From: SIG644 sp045613985
GTDB lineage: Bacteria > Bacillota > Clostridia > Oscillospirales > CAG-272
DNA length: 64,000 bases
Direction of reading: 5' to 3'
NCBI GenBank assembly: GCA_045613985.1
Contig: JAZLCA010000036.1
Coordinates: 1-64,000, forward strand
The position numbers and the translations under genes were made by a program. Position 1 is the stretch's first letter, and each line of letters starts with the position of its first letter. The notes beneath the pieces are model-generated. The model saw only the letters and a list, made by a program, of their open reading frames with translations, did not search any database and was not told the origin of the DNA. Below, in pieces: positions 36,496-44,763 of this stretch.

Positions 36496-37628
36496 CCTAC
36501 CAGCACGCGCTTCGCTACATGACGCAGCCGACGGTTTCCTCTGCCGAAAGCATTGAATTAACCGCTCTTGCGCCCCAGCTTTCCCGAAACGAATCCTCCC
36601 CCATTGCCGTCTGCTTTTCCAACGACAAGATCGGCAGGACCGCCGCAGCCATCCTGGAATCTATTCTATGCACTTCAGGCGTCCAAACGCTTCGTTGGGC
36701 GGACGTTTCCGCACAACCGCCCAAGCAACGATTTGCCCTGAACGGCAAGCCCTTATCCCCTCCGTTGCTTGCCAAAATTGCCGCGGAAGTACAGCAAAAG
36801 GAGCGCTCCTTGCGTGCTTCTCCTGCTGCCTGTTTGTCCACGGCAGACCGTTGCACTGCCGTGCTTACCGAATATGCCAAGGATTGCGGTGCACGTATTC
36901 TGCTCTTGCAATCGGATCTTGAAGATTCCCCTTCCCGCCGCTTTGGCGTACTGCTTGGGCAATTGCAGGGCATCACCGTTATCTCCCAAAACCACACGGT
37001 CCCCACGGGAGCAACCCTGTCCTCGACCCGAGAGGTCATTAGCCTGCCCTGCGGTCCCGATATGTTTCGTCGCATTTCGGACGCCTGTGTAGCGAGTGGC
37101 AGCCGACTGTCTTTGACGCAAGGCGCAAAATGCCGTCGCACCGACGAAACGCTGGGCGGACAGACGCTGCAATACCGCACCTTGCCGCCTTGTCGCATTT
37201 TTTCTTCTTCCCCGTCTGCGGCTGACGCGCTGTTTCTCGCATTGGAATGTGTCTTGTCGTTGCGCCGCATGGGAGTCACGGTTTCTGACCAGGCGATCGC
37301 GCAAGGTCCCTCCACGGCCCTTTTGCCCCACTGCTGCATGGTGCTGTCGATCCAGCCCTTGATCATTGCCGACCAGGTGCAATCCTCGCAAGAGCTTTTT
37401 CGGACATGGGAGGATCTTTCCGCCAAACTGGCACAACTCCCCCCGCCCCGCGCTTTGTGGCTGGATCCCGACCTTGGATCCGCCGAGGGAATCCCCCCCG
37501 AAATTGCGCAGACAATTTACGATGATCAAACCCCTCTTTTGCCTCTCCCGGCCGCCACTTCACTGATCGTGGGCTCGGCATCCTTCATCGAAAAGGTCTC
37601 TGCCGCCCCTAAAAAGGGCAGAAAATGA
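36492..37628 (+). CDS. Degenerate FolC/Mur-ligase-like protein
   Basis: A 378-residue protein that looks like a folylpolyglutamate synthase that has lost its catalytic motifs. The position of the ATP loop (T-N-G-K-G-S in FolC) is CFSNDKIGRT (about 37-46), followed by the family's alpha helix AAAILESIL; QRFALNGKPLSPPLLAKI matches the FolC segment after the loop; the ending ATSLIVGSASFIEKV matches FolC's last strand. The E-x-GLGGRLDATN motif is missing. ATG 36492 follows GGAGG and overlaps the GH13 stop by 4 nt. Its position ahead of zapA and a U32 gene recalls valS-folC-zapA orders in Clostridia. Function is unknown; the reading frame is intact, so it is probably expressed. Confidence 0.6.
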   Translation: MTYQHALRYMTQPTVSSAESIELTALAPQLSRNESSPIAVCFSNDKIGRTAAAILESILCTSGVQTLRWADVSAQPPKQRFALNGKPLSPPLLAKIAAEVQQKERSLRASPAACLSTADRCTAVLTEYAKDCGARILLLQSDLEDSPSRRFGVLLGQLQGITVISQNHTVPTGATLSSTREVISLPCGPDMFRRISDACVASGSRLSLTQGAKCRRTDETLGGQTLQYRTLPPCRIFSSSPSAADALFLALECVLSLRRMGVTVSDQAIAQGPSTALLPHCCMVLSIQPLIIADQVQSSQELFRTWEDLSAKLAQLPPPRALWLDPDLGSAEGIPPEIAQTIYDDQTPLLPLPAATSLIVGSASFIEKVSAAPKKGRK

Positions 37629-37689
37629 TGAAAATCCCTTCAAAATTGTAAAAAACTTTCATTTTTTTCGTTTTTTTTGGAAAAAGCCC

Positions 37690-37718
37690 TTTTCATACAA
37701 GCATTTTTGAGATATAAT
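37690..37718 (+). promoter_or_regulatory. zapA promoter
   Basis: TTTTCA (37690-37695), 17 bp, TATAAT (37713-37718). Confidence 0.65.
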
Positions 37719-37768
37719 AAAGACAGTAACACGAATCTTACGATACGTAGAAAGGATTGGTATTTCTC

Positions 37769-38386
37769 ATGGCAAAATATACCATTACCATCGCAGACAT
37801 CGATTTGAATATCGTCACGGAGGAATCCCCCGAAATGGTCAACACTCTTGTCGCATCGGTCGACCGCCGCGTGCGTGAGCTGGTTGCCCGCAATCCCCGC
37901 CTGACCAAGAGTGAGGCCGCGATTCTCAGCGCGGTCGATTACTGTGCAGGTCAGCTCAAGAGCGACGCCAGAACCCGTCAGATGGAGCATGATTTCATCG
38001 GCATTTCTAAGGAGCTGGAATCCACCCGTGAGCAGTATGCCGCCATGTTGGCCACCATTGAAGAGCTTCGCCATGAAAATCAGGTCATGTCGAACATCAT
38101 CACCAAGAGCGTCAGCACCGTCTACCCTGCCGTTTCCAAGCCCATCGAAGGCGAACAGCTGACGATCAAGACCGAAAATAAGACCGCGAAGCCTGCAACA
38201 GAGGCCAAGCCCGCCGAAACCAAGCCCGAAGGTCAGCCTGTTCCTGCGGCCAAGGTCATGTTCGAGGATGAAACGGAACCGGAAGGTCCTCCCAGAAAGG
38301 TTCGCCGCCGCCAAAGACCCGATTTTAGCGACGGCAAGAATAAAGTCGGCGATATGTTTGATATGCTGACCTTCAAGGACGTCTGA
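37769..38386 (+). CDS. zapA: ZapA-like cell division protein
   Basis: FtsZ-ring associated protein of 205 residues. Residues about 1-100 fit ZapA: a short beta-rich head (YTITIADIDLNIVTEESPE), then helices and a coiled coil (residues about 60-105). The remaining 100 residues are a low-complexity Lys/Pro/Glu tail that ends in RRRQRPDFSDGKNKVGDMFD, longer than typical ZapA of about 100 residues. ATG 37769 is preferred by homology; AAAGGA lies 12 nt upstream, and an in-frame TTG at 37757 is too close to that site. It lies 11 nt before the U32 gene. Confidence 0.8.
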   Translation: MAKYTITIADIDLNIVTEESPEMVNTLVASVDRRVRELVARNPRLTKSEAAILSAVDYCAGQLKSDARTRQMEHDFIGISKELESTREQYAAMLATIEELRHENQVMSNIITKSVSTVYPAVSKPIEGEQLTIKTENKTAKPATEAKPAETKPEGQPVPAAKVMFEDETEPEGPPRKVRRRQRPDFSDGKNKVGDMFDMLTFKDV

Positions 38387-38397
38387 TCGCTACGCCT

Positions 38398-40473
38398 ATG
38401 AATACAAAGCAAGTCCGGCGTTTGCCCGAATTGCTCTGCCCCGCCGGCTCCCCCCTCGCCCTTGATGCGGCAATTGAGGGTGGGGCCGACGCTGTTTATT
38501 TGGGCGGACAATGGTTCAACGCTCGTATGAACGCCTCTAATTTTGACGAGCAGGCTCTGATTGACGGCATCCGCCGCGCTCACGCCTATGGCGTCAAGGT
38601 CTATCTGACCATGAACACCCAACTGTACGACCGCGAGCTCAACGATTTTGTGCGCGCCGCGGAAAAAGCCTATCTTGCGGGAGCGGACGCTTTGATCGTT
38701 GCCGATCTGGGCGCTGCCGCCGCCATTCATCGTGTCCTGCCGGACCTCGATTTGCACGCCTCTACCCAGGCCTGCGCTCACGCGGCGGCCTCGGGAGAAG
38801 AATTGCAAAAATTAGGCTTTTGTCGCATGGTCGTCGCCCGTGAATTATCGCTAGCCAATTTGAAAACGGCCGTGGAAACGTCGCCCATCGAGATCGAAGC
38901 CTTTATTCACGGAGCTTTGTGCGTCAGCCATTCGGGTGGTTGTCTGTTTTCCTCTCTTGTGGGAGGACGAAGCGGCAATCGCGGTGAGTGCGCTCAGCCC
39001 TGCCGTCTGCCCTACCGCACGGTCAAGGGAAAAAGCGACTATCCTCTCTCGCTCAAGGATCTTTCTCTGGCACGCCACGTGCCCGATCTGATCGATGCAG
39101 GTCTTGCCTCGCTCAAAATCGAAGGACGTATGCGCTCGCCCGAATACGTGCTGACCGTCACTCGCATTTGGCGGCGGCTGTTGGACGAAGGACGGGGAGC
39201 AACCGAAGATGAAATGCGCCGTCTGGCCGAGGCATTTTCGCGTGACGGCTTTACCGATGGCTATTTTACCGGCCGTATCGGCCACCGCATGCTGGGCGTC
39301 CGCTCGGATGCGGACAAGCAAGCGGGGCGTTCGCTTGACACCTTCCGCGGTCTTACCCGCCGTCTGCCCCTGAATATGACCTTCTCGCTCAAAAAAGACG
39401 AACCGGCAACGCTGACCGTTGCCACGCCCCTTGCCTCCTTTGAAGCAAAGGGTGATATTCCCGCCCCCGCCCTGACCGCACCGTTGGACGAAGCTATCGT
39501 GCGCCGTCAAATCACCAAGTTAGGGGGCACGCCTTACGAGGCCGCTTCGTGTGCGATCGATATGGACGAAGGGCTGATGTTGCCCCTGTCCTCACTCAAC
39601 GCTTTGCGCCGTGCCGCCATCGACGGTCTGCAACAAAGCGGCAGTTGCGCACGCTCTCTTGCGCGGCCCGTTACCTACATGGAACAGATCCCCGAAACCG
39701 CTCGTCATCCAAAACCTTTTCGCAGTGCCTGTTTTATGTACACTGCGCAATTGACGCCTGCGGCCCTCAACTATTTCGACGCCTGCTATCTGCCTGCCGA
39801 GCAGCTGCTCTCTCTTTCCGAGCAACAGCTGCGTGATTTTCAGGAAAAGACGGAATTGGGCGTTGTAATTCCTCCCGTCGTTATGGATCATGAGCGGGAG
39901 GGTGTGGCCGCACAGCTAACGGCTCTTTCCCGTCGGCGTATTCGCCGCGCCCTTGTCTCCAACCTCGGGCATCTTTCTCTTGTGCGGGCGGCCGGCATGA
40001 TTCCCCACGGCGATTTTCGCTTAAACGTCACCAACACCCAGACCGTTGGCGTTTTGGAACGATTGGACGTGCAAACGCCGGTTCTCTCGCCCGAATTGAC
40101 GTTGCCCCAGATTCGCGACGTAAAGGGCGACGTATGCACCATCGTTTATGGGCGTATCCCGTTGATGTTGCTCGAAAAGTGTGTGATCCGCGAGATCGCG
40201 GACTGTCAGACCTGCGCACAAGGACGCGCTGAACTGACGGATCGCCGTGGCTGCCGTTTCCCCGTGCTTCGTACCCCCGATCACCGCAACGTCATCTACA
40301 ACAGCGTCCCCACCTACACCGCCGACGTACAACCTCAACTGCTTCACCACAATGCCGGGCGCTGGCATTTCATTTTCTCCATTGAAACACCCCGGGACGT
40401 AGATAACGTCATTCGCGCCTACCAAACGCAAGCGCAGGCCGACGGTGCTGTCCGAAGAATCGGCAAACAATAA
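38398..40473 (+). CDS. U32 peptidase-family protein (RNA hydroxylation type)
   Basis: A 691-residue member of the U32 family. Several family members (RlhA, TrhP) hydroxylate rRNA or tRNA rather than cut peptides, so that role is more likely than proteolysis. The start ELLCPAGSPLALDAAIEGGADAVY (read in two parts) and the signature EAFIHGALCVSHSGGC near residue 165, with SGNRGECAQPCR after it, are diagnostic; these Cys residues bind an iron-sulfur cluster in relatives. A C-terminal DUF3656-like region covers about 390-690. The ribosome-binding site before ATG 38398 is weak, suggesting coupling to zapA. Confidence 0.88.
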   Translation: MNTKQVRRLPELLCPAGSPLALDAAIEGGADAVYLGGQWFNARMNASNFDEQALIDGIRRAHAYGVKVYLTMNTQLYDRELNDFVRAAEKAYLAGADALIVADLGAAAAIHRVLPDLDLHASTQACAHAAASGEELQKLGFCRMVVARELSLANLKTAVETSPIEIEAFIHGALCVSHSGGCLFSSLVGGRSGNRGECAQPCRLPYRTVKGKSDYPLSLKDLSLARHVPDLIDAGLASLKIEGRMRSPEYVLTVTRIWRRLLDEGRGATEDEMRRLAEAFSRDGFTDGYFTGRIGHRMLGVRSDADKQAGRSLDTFRGLTRRLPLNMTFSLKKDEPATLTVATPLASFEAKGDIPAPALTAPLDEAIVRRQITKLGGTPYEAASCAIDMDEGLMLPLSSLNALRRAAIDGLQQSGSCARSLARPVTYMEQIPETARHPKPFRSACFMYTAQLTPAALNYFDACYLPAEQLLSLSEQQLRDFQEKTELGVVIPPVVMDHEREGVAAQLTALSRRRIRRALVSNLGHLSLVRAAGMIPHGDFRLNVTNTQTVGVLERLDVQTPVLSPELTLPQIRDVKGDVCTIVYGRIPLMLLEKCVIREIADCQTCAQGRAELTDRRGCRFPVLRTPDHRNVIYNSVPTYTADVQPQLLHHNAGRWHFIFSIETPRDVDNVIRAYQTQAQADGAVRRIGKQ

Positions 40474-40478
40474 TTTTC

Positions 40479-40509
40479 ATGGGCAATCTTTACGGTTGCC
40501 CATTTTCAT
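40479..40509 (+). terminator. Terminator after the U32 gene
   Basis: ATGGGCAA (40479-40486) pairs with TTGCCCAT (40496-40503), followed by TTTCATTT. Confidence 0.8.
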
Positions 40510-40530
40510 TTAAAAATTTTTCCCGAAATT

Positions 40531-40558
40531 GCATAAACGCTCCCACGTTGGCAAAAAT
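40531..40558 (+). promoter_or_regulatory. Possible forespore (sigma-F-like) promoter
   Basis: GCATA (40531-40535) and GGCAAAAAT (40550-40558) match the Bacillus sigma-F pattern GYATA / GGNNANANT, with a 14-bp gap (usual about 15-16). It stands ahead of a SpoIIQ-like gene, which is sigma-F dependent in Bacillus. No strong housekeeping promoter is visible here. Confidence 0.4.
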
Positions 40559-40595
40559 AGTGGTACAGACCTCAAATGAAAAGGAGCAAAAAATC

Positions 40596-41372
40596 ATGTG
40601 GGAAAAATTCAAAAACAGTAAATTCGCAACCAAAATGAAGAGCAGCAACTCTTCCCGTGTCATTTATATCACGGTCGTCACTCTCCTCTTGGCCGCCGCC
40701 GTTCTCGTCACGGCCGCCGCCATCGCCAATCGCGCCAAAAAAAATCAAACGCCGGGAGCACAGCTCCCCCCCGATAACAGCCAGGACGGCACACAAGCTA
40801 CTCCTCCTGCAGACGATGGCAACACCACACCTCCTGCGAACGACACCGCCAAGCCGGACGACAGCAAGCTCGGCGACAGCACCCAAACGGCAAGCGTTCC
40901 CGAATTGTCTCTGCCCGTCAGCGGCAGCATCTCCAAGGGACACGACGCCGCCATTCAGGTGTTTTCTCCCACCACGGGTGATTATCGCATCCACCTTGGC
41001 GTGGATATGATCACTGAGGAGGATGCGCCCGTACTGGCCGCCGCCGACGGTGTCATCTCCCGCATTTGGGATGACGCCCTGATGGGCAAGTGCCTGGCCA
41101 TCTCGCACAGCGGTGACTGCTATACCATCTATAAAAATCTCGACAACGCGCTGCCCGAGGATATCGTCGTAGGAGCAAGCGTCACGGCAGGTCAGCAGAT
41201 CGGCAGTGTGGGCGAGACGGCAACGCTGGAGCTGGCCGAGGAGCCTCATCTTCACATGGAAATGACGGTCAAGGGGCTGGCGGTCGATCCCAGGGATTAT
41301 TTCAGCCAGCAGGCTCTCGCCGCGCTCGGCAAGGATGAATCCCACGAGCAAAACCAGACCGAAACCGAATAA
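40596..41372 (+). CDS. SpoIIQ-like M23 (LytM) membrane peptidase
   Basis: A 258-residue bitopic protein: a Lys-rich N-terminus, one membrane helix at about 21-43, a Pro/Asp/Thr-rich linker (about 50-105), then an M23/LytM domain. The metal motifs HLGVD (H-x(3)-D) near residue 138 and HLHME (H-x-H) near 233 are intact, so it may cleave peptidoglycan, as SpoIIQ of Clostridioides can and that of B. subtilis cannot. ATG 40596 follows AAAGGAG. The sigma-F-like promoter and topology suggest an engulfment role, but a general wall-hydrolase role is also possible. Confidence 0.8.
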   Translation: MWEKFKNSKFATKMKSSNSSRVIYITVVTLLLAAAVLVTAAAIANRAKKNQTPGAQLPPDNSQDGTQATPPADDGNTTPPANDTAKPDDSKLGDSTQTASVPELSLPVSGSISKGHDAAIQVFSPTTGDYRIHLGVDMITEEDAPVLAAADGVISRIWDDALMGKCLAISHSGDCYTIYKNLDNALPEDIVVGASVTAGQQIGSVGETATLELAEEPHLHMEMTVKGLAVDPRDYFSQQALAALGKDESHEQNQTETE

Positions 41373-41378
41373 AAAACA

Positions 41379-41414
41379 GGGAGTACCCGTCGGTACTCCC
41401 CATCTTTTATTTTT
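41379..41414 (+). terminator. Terminator after the M23 gene
   Basis: GGGAGTACC (41379-41387) pairs with GGTACTCCC (41392-41400), followed by CATCTTTTATTTTT. It also marks the end of the convergent feo operon. Confidence 0.88.
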
Positions 41415-41568
41415 GCTTATTTTTATGGCAAGCGTCCTTCATGGCACAGCTGCCACAGCCGCAAGAGCAAGAGCCCTTGCCGTTTTTTCGATTGATGATG
41501 CCGCGCCAAACGATGGCGATAACTATGCCCGCCACCACGGCGGCAACGATGACCGTTGGCCAATCCAT
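41407..41568 (-). CDS. FeoB-associated Cys-rich membrane protein
   Basis: A 53-residue protein starting at ATG 41568 with GAGGTG upstream. It reads MDWPTVIVAAVVAGIVIAIV (one membrane helix, residues 4-22), then a basic turn and a Cys-rich tail SCSCGCGSCAMKDAC with five Cys residues. This is the FeoB-associated small protein family, thought to sit with FeoB in the membrane and to bind iron or a cluster. It lies 12 nt after feoB, the usual position, and is the third gene of the feo operon. Confidence 0.9.
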   Translation of the reverse strand: MDWPTVIVAAVVAGIVIAIVWRGIINRKNGKGSCSCGCGSCAMKDACHKNKQK

Positions 41569-41580
41569 CGACAACACCTC

Positions 41581-43746
41581 TTATCCATTTATTTTTTCAT
41601 ACTTGTTTTTTCGGACCAGCATATAGACCATAATAGCCAGCGTCGCCGCCGCTGCGACAGTACCAATGATACTTCCGCCACCAAAGGTCCACGCGCCGAA
41701 CTGATAGATCATAAGCGAGATCGCATAGGCAAATACGCACATATAGCTGATCGCAAAGGCCGTCCAGCGCCAATCGTTCATCTCGCGCTTGATCGCCCCC
41801 ATAGCGGCAAAGCAAGGTGCACACAAGAGATTGAACACCAGGAAGGAGAAACCTGCGACAGCATTTCCGCCAAGAACGGAGGAAATGGCTTGCTCGGCCG
41901 TTCCCTGACCCAGTGCGCCGAATACACCGACCACCTCTTCCTTGGCCATCAAACCAAGAATGGTCGCCACGGCGGTCTGCCAATGGCCGAATCCCAAAGG
42001 AATAAACAGCCAAGCCAGAATAGAGCCGAGAACCTCCAGGATGGAACGTCCCGTTGCTGTTTCGGTAATATAATGCAATCCTCCCTCAAGGGACAGATTG
42101 TTGAGCGTCCATATGGCCACGCTGGCCACTAAAATGACGGTTCCCGCGCGCTTAATGAAATCCCAGCCTCTCTCCCAAGTTGCACGGAGCGTATTGGTCA
42201 GGACAGGGGCATGGTAGGCGGGAAGCTCCATAACGAAGGGCGCAGGTTCACCCGCAAAGGGCTTGGTCTTTTTCAGGATCAGACCGGAAAGGATCACCGC
42301 GCCTACCCCCAGCAAATAAGCGGACGTAGCAATCAGGGGACTACCCGAGAACAAAGCCCCCGCGATCAAGCCGACGATGGGCATTTTTGCACCGCAAGGA
42401 ATAAATCCCGTCGTCATGACCGTCATGCGGCGGTCGCGTTCCTGCTCAATGGTACGGGATGCCATGATACCGGGAACACCGCACCCTGTCGCAACAAGCA
42501 TGGGAATAAACGATTTACCCGAAAGTCCAAACTTGCGGAACAACTTGTCCATGATAAAAGCGACGCGTGCCATATAGCCGCAATCCTCCAGCAAAGACAG
42601 AAGCAGGAACAGAATGAGCATCTGAGGCACGAAGCCAAGTACGGCGCCGACACCGCCAACGATGCCGTCCATGATCAAGGAATACAGCCAGGGAGCAATT
42701 ACAGGAGTCCCCTGTGCATTCAGCAAAGCCATGTCCAAAAGCTCCGGAATACTGTGCCAGCTTGCCATAAAGGTATCGGGGTAAGCCTCGGCGAAGGAAC
42801 CGAACAAACCGTCGTTCATAAAGCCAACCGTGAAATCGCCAATGGTACCGATCGATATGTAATAAACCAAAAACATAATGACCGCAAAAATGGGCAATGC
42901 CAAAATCCGATTGGTCACAATACGGTCTATTTTATCCGAAAGACTCAAGCGGCCCGTGTTCTTTTTTCTATAGCATTTTGCGAGAATCGAGGCAATGTAG
43001 TTATAACGCTCGTTGGTGATGATAGACTCCGCATCATCGTCCAGCTCCTGTTCCACCTCAACGATATCCTTCTCCAAATGCGCACGTTTTTCCTCCGACA
43101 GAGCAAGCTCGGACAACACCTTATCGTCGCGTTCAAAAATTTTGACCGCATACCAACGCTGCTGCTCCTCGGGCAGCTCATGCACCGTAGCCTCCTCAAT
43201 ATGAGCCAACGCGTGTTCGACCGTACCCGAAAAATTATGACGAGGAACAAGGTTTCCCCGCTTGGCCGCCGCAATGGCAATCTCCGCCGCTTCAAAAATG
43301 CCGTCACCCTTGAGAGCGGAAATTTCCACAATATCACAGCGCAGGGCTCGTGAGAGCCTTTCAATATCAATATTATCTCCCCGCTTGCGTACCACGTCCA
43401 TCATATTGATGGCGATTACGACGGGAATGCCCAATTCCATCAGCTGCGTCGTCAAATACAGATTACGCTCCAGATTGGTGCCGTCAACAATATTCAAAAT
43501 GGTATCCGGACGCTCGCCGACCAGATAATTACGGGCGACGACCTCCTCCAGGGTATAGGGTGACAGTGAATAAATGCCGGGAAGGTCGGTGATGATCACA
43601 CCATCCCGCTTTTTCATTTTCCCCTCTTTTTTCTCTACCGTCACGCCGGGCCAGTTGCCGACGTACTGATTTGAACCTGTCAACGCATTGAACAGCGTCG
43701 TCTTGCCGCAGTTGGGATTACCGGCAAGGGCAATTTTCAATTCCAT
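41581..43746 (-). CDS. feoB: Ferrous iron transporter FeoB
   Basis: GTP-linked Fe(II) importer of 721 residues in the cytoplasmic membrane. The N-terminal G domain has GNPNCGKT (9-16), the switch and G3 segments VTVEKKEG and DLPGIYSL, NMMD (G4) and SALKG (G5). A helical regulatory region follows (about 160-270), then the transporter with Gate motifs around GCGVPGIMASRT and MAKEEVVG and at least eight hydrophobic helices. ATG 43746 follows GAGGAGAG. It is 32 nt downstream of feoA and iron-regulated through tandem operators upstream. Confidence 0.96.
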   Translation of the reverse strand: MELKIALAGNPNCGKTTLFNALTGSNQYVGNWPGVTVEKKEGKMKKRDGVIITDLPGIYSLSPYTLEEVVARNYLVGERPDTILNIVDGTNLERNLYLTTQLMELGIPVVIAINMMDVVRKRGDNIDIERLSRALRCDIVEISALKGDGIFEAAEIAIAAAKRGNLVPRHNFSGTVEHALAHIEEATVHELPEEQQRWYAVKIFERDDKVLSELALSEEKRAHLEKDIVEVEQELDDDAESIITNERYNYIASILAKCYRKKNTGRLSLSDKIDRIVTNRILALPIFAVIMFLVYYISIGTIGDFTVGFMNDGLFGSFAEAYPDTFMASWHSIPELLDMALLNAQGTPVIAPWLYSLIMDGIVGGVGAVLGFVPQMLILFLLLSLLEDCGYMARVAFIMDKLFRKFGLSGKSFIPMLVATGCGVPGIMASRTIEQERDRRMTVMTTGFIPCGAKMPIVGLIAGALFSGSPLIATSAYLLGVGAVILSGLILKKTKPFAGEPAPFVMELPAYHAPVLTNTLRATWERGWDFIKRAGTVILVASVAIWTLNNLSLEGGLHYITETATGRSILEVLGSILAWLFIPLGFGHWQTAVATILGLMAKEEVVGVFGALGQGTAEQAISSVLGGNAVAGFSFLVFNLLCAPCFAAMGAIKREMNDWRWTAFAISYMCVFAYAISLMIYQFGAWTFGGGSIIGTVAAAATLAIMVYMLVRKNKYEKING

Positions 43747-43778
43747 ATTCGATCTCTCCTCTTGATTGACAACGAAAG

Positions 43779-44000
43779 TCACTCTACCTCGACCATTTCT
43801 GCATCCGCCTTGCGAAGTGACAGTTCATAGCCGCGCACAAATACTTCCATAGGATCACCCAACGGTGCCATTTTGCGAACGTAGATTTCCACGCCTCGCG
43901 TGATGCCCATATCCATGATACGGCGGCGGATCGCGCCCTCGCCGTGAACCTTGATTACACGAACTGTCTGGCCGACCTTGATTTCCTTGAGTGTTTTCAT
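43779..44000 (-). CDS. feoA: FeoA SH3-like protein
   Basis: A 73-residue cytosolic SH3-like protein that assists FeoB. It starts MKTLKEIKVGQTVRVIKV and contains RRRIMDMGITRGVEIYV, the usual FeoA hallmark, and ends MVEVE. ATG 44000 follows AAAAGGAGG. It is the first gene of feoA-feoB-FeoB-associated protein. Confidence 0.95.
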   Translation of the reverse strand: MKTLKEIKVGQTVRVIKVHGEGAIRRRIMDMGITRGVEIYVRKMAPLGDPMEVFVRGYELSLRKADAEMVEVE

Positions 44001-44038
44001 GGGTTTGCCTCCTTTTCGGCCTTGCCGAAGTCACAACG

Positions 44039-44054
44039 GTTAGCATATGCTAAC
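44039..44054 (-). promoter_or_regulatory. feo operator 1
   Basis: Perfect 16-bp palindrome GTTAGCATATGCTAAC. It resembles the metal-responsive DtxR/IdeR-type boxes more than a Fur box. Its centre lies 34 bp (about three helical turns) from that of operator 2. Confidence 0.75.
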
Positions 44055-44071
44055 TCGCCGCCACAACAATA

Positions 44072-44089
44072 GGTTAGCCTTTGCTAACC
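44072..44089 (-). promoter_or_regulatory. feo operator 2
   Basis: Palindrome GGTTAGC(AAAG)GCTAACC lies just downstream of the -10 box and covers the expected transcription start, so a bound repressor would block initiation. Confidence 0.78.
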
Positions 44090-44096
44090 AAAAGTC

Positions 44097-44125
44097 ATTA
44101 TACCCGATTTATCCCGTCGTGTCAA
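44097..44125 (-). promoter_or_regulatory. feo promoter
   Basis: Perfect TTGACA (44125-44120), 17 bp, TATAAT (44102-44097) on the minus strand. Such a strong promoter needs tight repression, consistent with the two operators. Confidence 0.9.
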
Positions 44126-44156
44126 TACTTTTTCCATATTTTTTCTATTTTTGTAG

Positions 44157-44199
44157 AAAAAGCGCAGAGACCATGCCCGCGATCCCTGCGCCTTTTTAG
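44157..44199 (-). terminator. Terminator after the DUF4830 gene
   Basis: AAAAAGGCGCAG and CTGCGCTTTTT arms on the minus strand, with a CG-rich 18-nt loop. Confidence 0.82.
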
Positions 44200-44212
44200 A
44201 GTTTTGCACGAT

Positions 44213-44698
44213 TCAATTCCCGCTGAAGCCTACAACAAATCCCGTAACGTCAGCCGAGCAAATATCGCCGCCGATCACCCGATTGCGATAGACAAGAACG
44301 TTAGCGTACACCGTTCCCTCGTAGTTGGGATAATTCGTGACGGTAAAGGTATGGCGCGTCACGCTTTTGTTGCGGTATTTGGCCAGATCCAGTCCCTGAC
44401 GCTTTTGCAGCTCGTTGTAACCCGTAAATACCTTGTCAAACTCTCCCGGCAACGTCACCTCCACCGTCTTGACCGATGCTTCGTCCGTCTGCCAGCCGAA
44501 CTGTGAAAGAAAATTTCGTGCATCTTCCGCATTTTTGATCTTTTCATAGGAGATCTCCTTTGCACCGTCGGCACCCGTTTGGGCACTGGCGCGGGTGTAG
44601 GTGGGAACAAACGCGATCAGTGTAATCAGTGCCGCCAGCGCTACGCAGATGATGCCGAAAAATTTGATGGTATTTGCTCTTATGGAATAAATAAACAT
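44213..44698 (-). CDS. DUF4830-family membrane-anchored protein
   Basis: A 161-residue protein with one N-terminal membrane helix (about 11-33) and an extracytoplasmic domain of the DUF4830 type. The matching pattern is FLSQFGWQTDEASV, VTLPGEFDKVFTGYNELQKR, then TNYPNYEGTVYANVLVYRNR and IGGDICS. The function of DUF4830 is unknown. ATG 44698 follows GGGAGGCG, which lies inside a perfect hairpin with the end of rodA. The family is common in Clostridia; its place after rodA hints at an envelope role. Confidence 0.82.
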   Translation of the reverse strand: MFIYSIRANTIKFFGIICVALAALITLIAFVPTYTRASAQTGADGAKEISYEKIKNAEDARNFLSQFGWQTDEASVKTVEVTLPGEFDKVFTGYNELQKRQGLDLAKYRNKSVTRHTFTVTNYPNYEGTVYANVLVYRNRVIGGDICSADVTGFVVGFSGN

Positions 44699-44702
44699 AA
44701 AA

Positions 44703-44763
44703 ATACGCCTCCCGTTTGCCATTGAACTTACTTGTTCCATCTATATGCAAACGAGAAGCGTAT
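44703..44763 (-). promoter_or_regulatory. 17-bp hairpin that buries the DUF4830 ribosome-binding site
   Basis: Starting at the last base of the rodA stop codon, ATACGCTTCTCGTTTGC pairs at all 17 positions (two G-U) with GCAAACGGGAGGCGTAT; the loop has 27 nt. The 3' arm holds GGGAGG and is followed by TTTT and the ATG. It may act as an intrinsic terminator, as a translational lock, or both. Confidence 0.72.
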
